A stretch of 64,000 bases of DNA. Origin: Rotaria socialis (taxonomy: Eukaryota; Rotifera; Eurotatoria; Philodinida; Philodinidae). A program made the position numbers and the translations under genes. The notes under the pieces were generated by a model that was not told where the DNA came from, did no database searches, and saw nothing but the letters and a program-made list of their open reading frames with translations. Shown here in pieces: positions 48,060-59,275 of the stretch. The stretch is taken from NCBI GenBank assembly GCA_905331475.1, contig CAJNYU010003295.1:18322-82321 (forward strand), in the 5' to 3' direction. Every line of letters begins with the position of its first letter. The first letter of the stretch is position 1.

Positions 48060-51000
48060 ATGTATAACATTCTATTGATCATCGTTCTTTATTTTCTCAT
48101 ACATCAATGTAAGTTTATTTCTTCATATCTCAAATTAATATATCATTTTTTTCTTCTTTAATAGCTTTCGCAACAACTCGTGTGGAAAACATAACAGTAA
48201 CACAGGATGAAAATGTTCGTTTTCACTGTCAATTTCCATCGGATATTTCTTTCGATGAAAATATAATACAATGGAAAAAATATCGTTCAAGCGAAGACAA
48301 TATTCTTATATCAATCAATGGAAAAGTTTCGAGAAAATACGAAAAAACCTATCAAACGATTTTAACCGATCGATCGAGTTCATTCGATGTATTACATGTC
48401 ACTAAAGAAGACTCAACAACGTATATTTGCCAAACATTTGAAACGCAAACAATACTCTGTCAATATAATCTCGTTGTACTTAGTAAGTACTAGTGAAGAA
48501 TAGTAAAATAATAACAATCTGCTAATTTTGTCTACAGTTAAGCCCGAGGCACCATCATTAACAATCAATAAAGAGAATATTGAAGAGTATCAAGCTGTTA
48601 CGTTGACATGTTCATCATTGAATGGAAATCCTCCGCCTCAATACACATGGTATCGCAATAGCATACTTGTCACGTATGATTATACTCAATTGTATTTTCT
48701 TCCACTTTTTCGTTTCGGTTTTTTATTTCCAGTTCATCGGACGAACAAGTGACCACAACGAATAATAATTCAATATATACATTTAATGTCACTCGTTTTG
48801 ACAATAGTGTGCTATACGAATGTCAAATCTGGAATCAAGCACTTACAATGCCGCTTCGTATTGAACAATATTTACACGTTAAATGTAAGCACAGACGTAA
48901 AAAGCGACACTCGCCATATGCTCATCTTTTCTTTTTATTTATGCATATGTAAATAGATCGGCCATATGTGAATATACTTGACGAAACAACAATATTCTCA
49001 AGTGAAAAAAATCATATAAGAAAAATAATCGGTATTGAACAGCAACAGTTTAATTTAACATGTCATTTTGATGCAAATCCATCGCCGACATCTATCTATT
49101 GGCTAACGAATGGAACCACAATTGTTAGCCGTAAGGAAAATTGAAAATGATCTGTTCAATGTAGACTCAATAAGAAGAACACGAGAAGGATGCCATACAA
49201 AACTTGAGTGCCATTAAAAGAAATTGACGCCTCCTTGTGCTTAGTAGCTGTTTTCTTAGTGAAATTTTTAATGATTAGAGCAGTACCAGGACTACAACTT
49301 ACATTCTGAAAAAACTCGAACGGAATGTTTTGTGGAGATATCCAATGTCCAAACGAAGTTGATATCGGCACTGTGCTGGTGGCGTGGAAATTTGATATAT
49401 CAAACATAGGAGCATTCTTTTCGGCGAACAGTCTGGCAATGCTCTAAGAATAATCGATGATATGAATTCCATGCCAGAATCGTTTCAGAGTTATCTTTCC
49501 GTGATTGACGATACAGCTAGTTTCGTATTTTATAGGTGAAAAATTGGTTTATATACCACGATTAAGATCTGAACAAAGTGGCACGTATACATGTGTAGTA
49601 GAAAATTCGATTGGCAAAGTGAATCAATCGGTTTATCTCGATGTACAATGTAAGTCTACATGAAAATAAATTCAAATCGGCATTCTTCTCTATATAGATC
49701 CACCTCGCGTTCGATCTATCTCATCCCGCATTCGAGTAAATCGTTCCGATTCGGTTGTACTTCGTTGTTTAGTCGATTCAAATCCATCGCCCTATAAAAT
49801 CGTGTGGCTGAAAAACACCACCGAAATCTTTCGTGATTATCAATTAGCTGATTTGCATCTTACTCAAGTCGAACGTAATCATTCAGGTGTATACACTTGC
49901 GTCGTATATAATCGTTTTCATAATAATCAAACAAGTAATAGTTCAAACGCAATGGAACTTATTGTACAAAGTCGACCGATTATTGAAACAACATATTCTA
50001 AAATAGCAGCAGAAATTGGTCAATCAGTCATGTTGACATGTCGAGTCATTGGCCTACCGAAACCGAATATTATTTGGAAATATAATGGACAAATCATAGA
50101 ATGCAATGAAATAATCAATGATATGTGTTTTTTACATTTTTCAAAAATAACAGCCAACGATTTCGGAACCTACCGATGCGTAGCCGAAAATCTATTAGGG
50201 CAAGAAGAATGGAGTTATACGATCGTATCTCGAGGTAAACCAGAAACGCCGAAGAACATAATTATATTAGATACTGCGTCGTCATCATTTCAAATTCAAT
50301 TTACTCCATCGTTCGATGGCGGTAGTGGATCTCAAGAATTTGTAGTTCAAGTAACCGATTCAACAAATTCATCGATTATCACTCAACAAAAACTACCTTT
50401 CAATACTTACGAATATTATATCAAAGGTAGAAAAGTTCATAATTATGAATAAAATATGAAATTTGATTATATTAATTCGTGTCATAATGAACTATTGATT
50501 TTTCTTTGAAGGCCTAAATGAATCAACTACGTACAAGTTTCGTATGAAAGCAACAAATCAGTATGGTGACAGTCTTTGGAGTAATGAAACATTTGTAACA
50601 ACAAGTGAATTTATTGTTACACCAGACGGTATTTCGTGCTTTTGTCTTTCTTTTAATTTTTTGGTCTCGATTAGATTTACCACAATTATATGTTGTATCT
50701 TATAATCCGCGAGATCATTTACTTCAATTTGATTATTTACCTGATGGTTCTCGCACGACAAGATTTACTGATGAACAATTATGTTTAAATATACGTCAAT
50801 CGTTAGATAGAAAAATTTATCAAGCGATTCCACAATGTTTAACGATATTAAATCGTCGTGCACGATGGAAATTAGAAAAAGAATTTTCTTATTTTAAACT
50901 ATCAATTTGTTCTAAGAGACATAAACATGTATGTGGCAAAGAAATCGAAATGAATGAGGGTAAGTTTGCCTGCCAAACTATTTGTCTCTTGGCCAAAAAA

Positions 51001-51872
51001 CATTGAATTCTCGTTTTTACTAGAAATGAAAATACGAAATTCAACGCCAATGCTTGTTGGTATTTTTGTCATGACAAGTTTTCTTATGCTTATTATTGTA
51101 ATTTTAATTGTAATTGTTTGTGCTCGAGCTAGAAAACATCGATTAAAGTCGAATGTAAATAAATGTAAGTACTATATTTGACATTACTACTGTATAAAAA
51201 GACGAAATTTCCTTTTAGTTGGTATGATTACTGCTAACAAAGGTGCTAGACCGTGAGTGCAATTTAATGACAAAAAAAACGAAACATTTAATAATTTAAT
51301 TTAGAATTATATCTGAACCACGACTTCAAAAGCCATATTTACTCTATACCAATGCGAATACTATTTCATCTCCATACAACTACGATTATCAGCAAACAAA
51401 TATTTCCAAATCACGCTCTCATTCCAGCAAGTTTACATTTTATTTTCTTTAATTTCTTACTTATCTTTACTGAATGGATTAGGTGACATAATTACTTCGG
51501 AACAAACAAAAGATGAAATTCAATGTAAATATTTTTTCTATTTGTTTCCAATGAAAATTTTCTAGAATAATTTTAGATGGAGGAGCCGTTCGTACTGCAA
51601 CGATTCATACATCGCCTCATTGGAGTCGTAGCAATTCTCGATCGGGTTCAAATCCATCATCAGAATCGAGTTGTATAACTCAAAATACGAATATAATTTA
51701 TGGTCACAACGAAATAAATCCCAATCCTAATCCAATATCAGTATCTCACTATGGTTTTCCCCCGATAATTCCTCCTTTACAGCAAAATTCTTCGATCATT
51801 CAAAGTTCGTCGTCAAGTGGAAATTCTACACCAAATCGTATGAAAAAGCTTTTCTATGAAGTAGTTGTTTAG
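48060..51872 (+). CDS. Ig/FN3 cell-surface receptor, single-pass
   Basis: Fourteen exons join in frame to 902 residues: 48060-48108, 48165-48482, 48538-48673, 48733-48884, 48957-49130, 49536-49649, 49698-50426, 50512-50628, 50675-50959, 51024-51164, 51219-51252, 51305-51426, 51483-51524 and 51577-51872. Signal peptide (ILLIIVLYFLIHQ), then about five Ig-like domains, each with the C...W...D-x-x-x-Y-x-C pattern (for example YTWYRN, SGTYTCVVE, FGTYRCVAE). An FN3-like region with TTYKFRMKATNQYGDSLWS comes next, a Cys-bearing membrane-proximal domain, one helix (MLVGIFVMTSFLMLIIVILIVIV) and a Ser-rich cytosolic tail of ~170 residues ending EVVV, a possible PDZ ligand. It fits a cell-adhesion or recognition receptor of the nephrin/Dscam kind, but no orthologue is assigned. 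Intron 12 is GC-AG; intron 5 is 405 nt. Confidence 0.88.
49131..49535. other. Long intron 5 of the Ig receptor with an antisense ORF
   Basis: 405 nt against 50-100 nt for the neighbouring introns. On the minus strand 49156-49407 is open (83 residues). It contains an NVSCSPGTALII segment and ends in a hydrophobic tail (VLYGILLVFFLLSL) like a GPI signal or membrane anchor; an acceptor-like TTCTTAG sits just upstream near 49446. It may be the 3' exon of a nested or inserted gene, or a remnant. Confidence 0.4.
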
Positions 51873-51991
51873 CAGTAGACTGTGATATTTTGTTCATACG
51901 TTTCATTTTGATTTCAATGTATTGAAATATAATACAAAAAAAGAAAAGGAAAAGAATAAAATACATTTTAAAGTTTGTTTTTCTCTCTCGC

Positions 51992-54900
51992 TCAAGATGT
52001 AGTATAGCCCGCCGCTGGTTGTGTGCGACGAAGTTCTCGTAATGTAACAGCACGTCGAATGCGTTCAATTATTTTTTCACTTGATTCATGTAATCGTGCT
52101 ATTTGTTCAATAGCTTTATAACCTCGTCCGCCTTCTAATACTTGACTCATATTAAAGACAATTATTTCAAGTGGATGTAAGGCCGTATGAAATTCACATG
52201 GATTATTTCCATAACCTTCAGCCGCAACAGCTATAAATTCACATACGCGATGTATATGTTCAACGTATTTCACCATTTCATATAAATGACGTAGAACAGA
52301 TTCACGTTTATCAATTTGCGATTTTATATGAGTAGAAGTCAATAATGTTCCTTTTTCTAATGGTATTGTACCAAGTAGACGTTTAGCGTTGTCATTTAGT
52401 TTAGATTGAACTTGAAATATACGTTGACGTCGATGAGAAATTGCATTGTAATAAAAACGTCGCGATTTACTATGGTGTTTAGCTAAAATTTCTTCTTGTA
52501 TTGGTGCAGCTTCTTTTGGACAACGGAAGGTTCCATCTGTTGCATTGTGATCTTTCCAATAGGCTGTACAAGTCCAACAGAATTGAGCACCGCATGAACA
52601 TGTCATATGATTACAACCACCTAGACAAAAAGAAAAGAACGACATAAATGAAATATCACAAAAGAAAATGAACTAACCATTCTTTTCAATAAAACTATGG
52701 CATGATACACAGTTTCTTCCTTTGACTTGAACTATGGCATCATAATCAGATATAAGATCACCATTTCGAAATACTTCATCCATATATATACGATATGCAC
52801 TGCATGTTGCCGGAAAATGTGCTTCTTGTTTACAGTTGGCACAAAATCGATGGCCACAACGACAACGTACATTGTCACCAAGTGAACCAATCACTTGAAC
52901 AATATTTGAACATGATTTAGCTGGACATTGTACATAGGAGCGAGATAAATTTACGAGACATTTTTCTAAATTACGTTCATATATGTTCACGCAACGTACA
53001 TTGGCCAATGATAGCATGGTACCTATAGAATAAGTGAAGCGTTTAAAAATGAAAATTATATTTGAATAAGATCTACAAGTCTCTATCGTTTCTATTTTGA
53101 AGATTTATTCTATTCCTATAAGAAATCTTACCAACATCAACCAATGAACAACAATTCCATTCCGGACAGAGAACAACACCGACACGTTTAATCGAATTTT
53201 CAATATATTGCCTCCAACAATCATCACATAACCAATGTGCACAAGTTTTCAATGCAGTCATAGGAATGGTTTCATCCATATCACGATAACAATTCGTACA
53301 TATGTCTGGTTTAAGTAGTTCATAGTCATCTGTTGAGACGTCATTATTCAGTTGTTGATTATTACCAATCAATGTTTCTGTTTGTGTTGGATTTTTATCC
53401 AACAATCGTATTCGACCAATTTGTTTGTTAAGAAATTCGCTGTCACTTAATTCATTATCTTCATCATTTTTAACGATTTTTCTTCGACTTAATTCCGCAT
53501 CGATTGGTTTGAATGTATCAAATGATAGTGTTGTAATTAATTCAATTGTCCGTTCGATTATTTCATTTATTTTATAGATTGTTGCCAGTGAATTTTCAAA
53601 TTCAAGTGGAATTGTTTCTGCATATAAATCCATGTTAAATCCTACTTGTACGCGCGTAAAGTTTTCTTCACTTGATATTTCATCATTCAAGACAAGAACA
53701 AGATAACAGTTAAGTACGCTATAAATTGGAAACAGTTGAAAATTATTTGGCCATTTATATGATTTCAAACGATCAGTTAAACAAATTAAATATTTTGTTG
53801 GATAACATTGTGCATGAATAAAATTTTTTCCGTAGGTTTTTGATAGATAATCAATAGTTAAACTAGTTTTTGTTATTAAAACTGGATTAAACGATAGAGA
53901 CATTAAACCATGATGATGATTGTCTTTCGATGGAACATTTTTCTAAATTTACAAATACAAAAAAAATGATAAAAACTAAATTTCAAAACAAACCGTTTGA
54001 AGATAAACAGCTTTGTCGCGATTATAAAGTTTTTCTTCTCGACTTATTTGTCTATGAAATTTTTTCGCTTGTTTTTCTCCATCAATATCATCAAGATAAT
54101 AACGTGATGCTTTTGGATCGAATTTATTTACTGTTACTAAATTTTCACTTATCGTTGACACTGCAATAACATCTTCGGTTGTTACAATAGGAATAAAATC
54201 AGTTAATTGTAATTTATCTGGATTTTGTGACGTATAAGTCTAGAAATGAGATCATTCGAGTCCAAAAATAGAAAGTCATCGGAAGTTTTACCGATGTTAT
54301 GAATTCATCATCGCCATCATCACCATCATCAGAAGTTGTTTGTTCGTTATCGTCCTCTAATTGTTCGACAATATCCATACGTCCTTGAACCTGAGTAAAT
54401 TTCGAGCGTTGAGTACTTGCTACAGCTCGTTTAGCTACAATTAAGATACTCTAGTTTATATAGTAGATGAAAATCGTCTTTTTTTATGCAACTACCTTTC
54501 GTGCCATGTTTTCTTCGTATATTAACTAATTGTTTTTCTCTTGGTGGTGGTACAACAGCATAGTAAGTAACATCAGCAGTATTAAGCTGTCGATTATTAT
54601 CTCCGGCAGCATTCACACCGGCTGTTGGATGATTTCGTAATTTTGCTGTACTTGATTGATCTTGCATATAGGTTTTTTTCGGTGTTTGTATGCGTTGTGG
54701 ACCTGTATTACTCGCAATACTAACACAATTAGCTTGTTGCTCGGTATTATGAAGTTCATATAAACGATATTTTGTTTTCTGACTGTTTTTGAAGCGTTGT
54801 CGAACACTTTTCTTTTTTTGCCTAGGATTTTTTCCGTTTTGTTCCGAATCAGATCGTACATCGAGTTCATCGTCTGATGATGAACTTGATTGATAAGGTA

Positions 54901-55156
54901 AATTTCGATGAAAATCATGCAAAATTTCCCATCGTTGCTTTTTATTTAATGAATATTCAACTTGGGGTTGGTCAATACCAAATGGATCTTTTTGGTCAGC
55001 AGATTTTTCATTGTCATTCTTCCATACGGCATGTATATAAGATTTATTAGATGGTTGCCGTGGATTATGATGTAGAAAAACGCTTTTACCACCGGCCGTT
55101 ATGCGTTTCGTTGGTCGTAAATTGGGTTTCTCGTCATTATTATCATTCGAAGCCAT
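51992..55156 (-). CDS. RBR E3 ubiquitin ligase, Ariadne-like
   Basis: Exons 55156-54496, 54434-54292, 54239-53994, 53942-53132, 53022-52678 and 52620-51992 join in frame to 944 residues. The first ~500 residues are polar, with a basic patch (NPRQKKKSVRQRFKN), SSSSSDDE, and acidic DDGDDGDDE; no domain recognised. Then RING1 (CTNCYRDMD...CAHWLCDDCWRQY), IBR (CPAKSC...CRCGHRFCANC..EAH) and RING2 (CVSCHSFIEKNGGCNHMTC-x-CGAQFCWTC), with the catalytic cysteine expected in NHMTC. A helical C-terminal region (SRRFYYNAISHRRQR...KIIERIRRAVTLREL) resembles the Ariadne domain. RBR ligases take ubiquitin onto the RING2 cysteine and then pass it to substrates. The long N-terminus differs from ARIH1/2, so the exact orthologue is open. 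The gene lies tail to tail with the Ig receptor, 119 bp apart. Confidence 0.9.
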
Positions 55157-55781
55157 TGGAAATTAAATATTAACTATACTAATCTACGCACAAAATAAAT
55201 CACATGAGCACGGTATTGCGCTTGCTTTTTTTATACCCCTAGTAGGAATGATGATAAATGTAAGTATTTGCATCAATTTAAGATGTTATTGCGAAATACT
55301 GTGTTGTCATATAGTGTTTCGATTCTATCAACATACCTGAAAAAATAATTTAAGCACGTGATTTGTAAAAGGCGAAGATTCGTCATCTACTTTACATTCA
55401 TTGATTGAAAAATATTTCTTCTGTGAAATTTTTCCAGTAAAAAATAAATACTTTTTTTCTTATAAGCAGAGATTCCTATAGAGAGAAAAATGGCGCTTCT
55501 CGTCCGTCATGTTCCGCCCTCTGTCTAGTGAAACATACGATTGCCGTTATTAAGAACATAATAAATGACAGACAGCAATCGACAATTGTCTTTTTTTTTG
55601 CTATTACTACTACCGAATAGAGTCTGAATAGCGAATTTCAACTGGTTGTAATTACTAAAAATATTTCTTTTTCGCCTGTGTTTTACATCCTATTCATATA
55701 GTGATCATGTTATCAAGAATTACAATCGTTCAAGCATTGCAATTCGATTATTTATTTTAAATTTAGATCCAATTTTTGAAA
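55157..55781. promoter_or_regulatory. Divergent promoter region, RBR ligase / HCFC1R1-like
   Basis: 625 bp between two divergent start codons. AT-rich, no core element that I can assign with confidence. Confidence 0.4.
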
Positions 55782-56255
55782 ATGCAATCGACTCCATTTT
55801 CTACTTCGACATCCACACCCTGGGTGACCACGAGTAATTCAAAGTAAATTAAATTATTTCGTTTAATTTAATTTTAATAATTTGAATTTTCCGTTTAGTG
55901 TAAATACAAATAATTCGAGCTTTTGGTCAAATGGAGGTTACAGAAAACGTAAAGCAGCTGCAACTGATTTGGATGAAAAGTAGAATATAAAATTTTTTAT
56001 GCTCAAGAAATAATTTTTGTTTTCGTCATTGATGAATAGAGTCAATCAAAAAATGTTTGTAACAGAAGAAAAAATGGTTAAAGAGATGCGAACACTATCA
56101 TTAGATCTATTGCCTCCAGATACCAACAACGTACAAGTATCAGCTGACGAGTAAATCAATATTTATTATATATATTTTTTGAAATTTATTTCCTTTTTTT
56201 TTGTTTTAGTTTTGTTGAATCGATTGTTGATGATGTACAAACTAATAATAGGGAC

Positions 56256-56288
<33 letters not shown>

Positions 56289-57177
56289 AAAGAAAAATGT
56301 TCTGAAGAAACACGTTTTGAATTACATAAATTATTAAAAGAGAGTTTAAAGAATGATGATTTACAAGATAGTTTAATTAGCAAACTGTGGGAAATTGAAC
56401 GGTACGGTCATTTGTTCGGTTGTGTTTATTCTATTGAATTCATCTAAACTGTATATTTAGGAAAAAATTAACCATGCAGCTAGTACCTTATATGCCAATT
56501 CATCCAGCTCAATTGCATAATGAAAACGTCACAACAGATAATAAAACTAAAGAACCCGACGAAGAAAAAATGATTGAAAATCAATTTTCATCTTCTGTTA
56601 TCTATGATGAAGAAATTAAGAATGATGGTCATCTTTTTAAAATTCCATCAATACCAACACTTTATACAGTCGAAGAACCACCATGTGATGGTGTTCTAAA
56701 ACGAAATCCAACAATGAAACGGTTCAAATAGTTTTTTTTCTGCGATTGAGTTGAAGGTTATTTTATTTTGTTTATATAGAAGTTATTCTCAGTCCAATCA
56801 ACAAAATAGTAGTCTATCAGTCACTGAATTGAGACCAGGTGTGGATGATTTTTCAACTATTGCTCAATCACAATCACCTTATTTTATTGTCGAACCATCT
56901 TCGAATGCGTAAGTCAACGGTTTCATTCCGATCGAAACCAGAAGGGATAAATTCATAAGTTAACTTTTTTTCTGTTTCATTTAGTCTATCGGAATCACCA
57001 AATCTTTCATCTTCGTCGCTATTATCTGATGGACCATCGATTCGAATATCAGAAGTTGCCGATAATCCACCATCGAATAATGAACTTTCTAGTGTAATCG
57101 ATGATAATGTTGACGATGATATTGACATGCAGTCAGTTGCTTCATCGGATACAGGTGATAAAATGGATGATGAATAA
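55782..57177 (+). CDS. HCFC1R1-like acidic nuclear protein
   Basis: Exons 55782-55843, 55899-55979, 56040-56150, 56210-56401, 56461-56721, 56780-56908 and 56985-57177 join in frame to 342 residues. The N-terminal part reads RKRKAAATDLDEK, then NQKMFVTEEKMVKEMRTLSL. The same order (a basic KRRLEEE-type patch, then KQFLSEENMATHFSQLSL) is found in HCFC1R1/HPIP, which binds host cell factor 1 and exports it from the nucleus. Beyond this an Asp run (a GAT microsatellite), a Leu-rich helix (FELHKLLKESLKNDDLQDSL) and a Ser-rich acidic tail follow, so the protein is much longer than HCFC1R1. The family call rests on one motif. CPTP starts 169 bp downstream on the same strand. Confidence 0.55.
56256..56287 (+). 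repeat. (GAT)n coding microsatellite
   Basis: About ten GAT triplets encode an Asp run in the HCFC1R1-like protein; length is likely to vary. Confidence 0.85.
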
Positions 57178-57346
57178 ATAGGAAAAATGAAAACTTTTTC
57201 TAACCCACCATTTTTGAAAACAGCACATTTCTGCGTTTATGAATTAATGTAACAGATGTATTCTTTATTAGTCGTTTAATATATTTTCAGATAGAATATT
57301 TCAGGTTCTTTTAAATATAAATATCTGTGATAAATATAAATAACAA
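57178..57346 (+). promoter_or_regulatory. Short same-strand spacer with two acceptor sites
   Basis: 169 bp between the HCFC1R1-like stop and the CPTP start. TATTTTCAG ends at 57290 and ATTTCAG at 57304. These are candidate acceptors, either cis (5' UTR intron) or trans (spliced leader). Confidence 0.4.
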
Positions 57347-58187
57347 ATGGCATCACCTCCGATAACACAAAACCATAATAAAGATGCTAGCTCGAGTACA
57401 CTATCTGAAATTCAAGCCGATCATCATGCACGCCAATTTGATATAAAAGTCGTACGAGATGCATTTGTTAATTGCATTCAACCAGATAATACACTTCTTC
57501 TTTCCGAATATGTTCGTGCTTATGATGAACTATGCATGTAAGATTTTTTTCTTGAAAAAATAAAAAACAAGAAATAATTTAGTTTTCATTTAGCTTTGTC
57601 GCTTCTCTTGGTCATGTTTTTGAATGGGCTATAAAAGATCTGAGTAGTAAATTAATTATTCTTCAAGAATACCAACGAATAGATCCAGTCAATTATGAAT
57701 CAATACAATCTATGATTGCTTATGAAGTTAAATCTGAACGAGTTAAAACAAGAGATACAAATATACAAGTTCAATCAGGAAAAGTTTTACCCAACGGCTG
57801 TCGAACATTATTAAGATTGCATCGAGCACTTGGCTTTATTTCATCATTTCTAAGTCAAATGCGTATAGCACCTGATGATGCAAGCTCAGCATCCATTGCT
57901 TGGAATGCTTATTCAGCAACGCTTGGACATTTTCATTCATGGGTTATTAGACAGACGTAAAACTATCTCATAGTATTTGCACAGATATATATTTCTTTTT
58001 CTTTAGGATACATGCTGCAATTACGTTGACAGTTCCTAACCGTCAGACATTACTCAATAAATTACTAATTAACCGAAGTCACGACGAAATCGACACATTC
58101 TGCGTTGATATTGTACAATCGTGCAATAAAGTCGAAAGTATTACACAAGAACTGTATGAATTAAACGACTTAACTAGGCTACCATAA
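57347..58187 (+). CDS. CPTP: Ceramide-1-phosphate transfer protein (GLTP fold)
   Basis: Exons 57347-57537, 57594-57956 and 58007-58187 join in frame to 244 residues. GLTP-family hallmarks of the CPTP type: FEWAIKDLSSKLIIL (Asp and Lys that contact the lipid headgroup), SIQSMIAYEV, GCRTLLRLHRALGFI (the two headgroup Arg), AWNAYSATLGHFHSWVIRQ (the catalytic-pocket His) and a C-terminus ending in LP as in vertebrate CPTP. It carries ceramide-1-phosphate between membranes in the cytosol. The N-terminal ~30 residues are polar and not conserved. Confidence 0.92.
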
Positions 58188-59275
58188 TCTATATTTTTGT
58201 GTTCTGTTTTTAATTTTCATGACGGTTTCTGAATGTAACCAGTTCACCGTTGTTTTTCTTTAAATTCCATTTCATTCATGATTCCAAATCAAAAAATGTT
58301 GATCATGTGGTTTGCACTTATGATGTCAGCAATGAGCAAAGGAATCTCATACATTGAAATAAACTTTGTTTACATCTTGTATATCAAGAGAATATTATCG
58401 TCGAATAATAGATATTTTAGTGTATTGATTTCCTACAATATAAACCGAATGGCGAACTTCCGCTCCGTCTAGTTTTTCTCTCGCCGAAGAACATTGATTT
58501 AGCACTCATTCTTATTAGGAAAACAATACAATATTATTTTTAAACGGTACTACAGCTTTATAACAAATGCTTTCTCAATAGGTGAATTACATTTAGTCAT
58601 GTTTCTAAGTTTTCAAGTTAAATATATTTTACATGTGATAAGATGCATTCGTTTTTTGTGTACTCAAAAGGTGAGTACACTCTAGATTCGGTCAGTGTGT
58701 CCGGCCATTAACACGATAAATCTTTCTCAGTGGAGTTCGAAAAAGAGAAGGATCCGTCAATTATTGACCAGACCATCCCTGAGGTGGGGGGGGGTACAGG
58801 GATTTTTTTTTCAAAACATATAAATCGACTCAGTTTTTGCAGTACACATTACAATCCGATGTTTCCTCATTTATTTTATAAACAAACAAGTTAAAGCAAG
58901 ATCAGCATAAATAAATTTATTTGCCATTTTTTAAAAAGGTTAATGATATTGATTATTTTTTTACATGGATTTCGTAATGTAACTTTGTTCTATCAGTATG
59001 CGCCAAGAATAAAGATAAACTTACAGTCCTAATAAACAAGGATATAATGACATTTTAATCTGGTGATATATGTAATGCCAACATGTTTATTCGATAGAAA
59101 TAAAGTTTTCTATCAGATATAGTTTTTTTTTCATGTCTCAACCTACTGGTTCAATGGATTTATTGCTGTTTCCCTGCTCCCAGTCCATCAATGATAGTTT
59201 TTCTTGTAAAACAATAGAAAAGGTTAATTTCAATTTTCGAGATTATCATACAGATACAAAGTGAATATCGAACAT
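58188..59275. other. Spacer with dispersed-repeat copy
   Basis: Between convergent CPTP and RdRP genes. Contains copy C of the dispersed repeat (58658-58876). No coding exon seen. Confidence 0.55.
58658..58876 (+). repeat. Dispersed repeat family, copy C
   Basis: It begins with GTGTACTCA-AAAGG-TGAGTACAC, a perfect 9-bp inverted repeat, then GTCAGTGTGTCCGGCC, a block with GAGTTCGAA.AAGAGAAGGATC, ATTGACCAGACCATCCCTGAG, a poly-G run, and ends ATCCGATGTTTCC.CATTTATT. It is shorter than copy B through internal losses. Confidence 0.8.
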
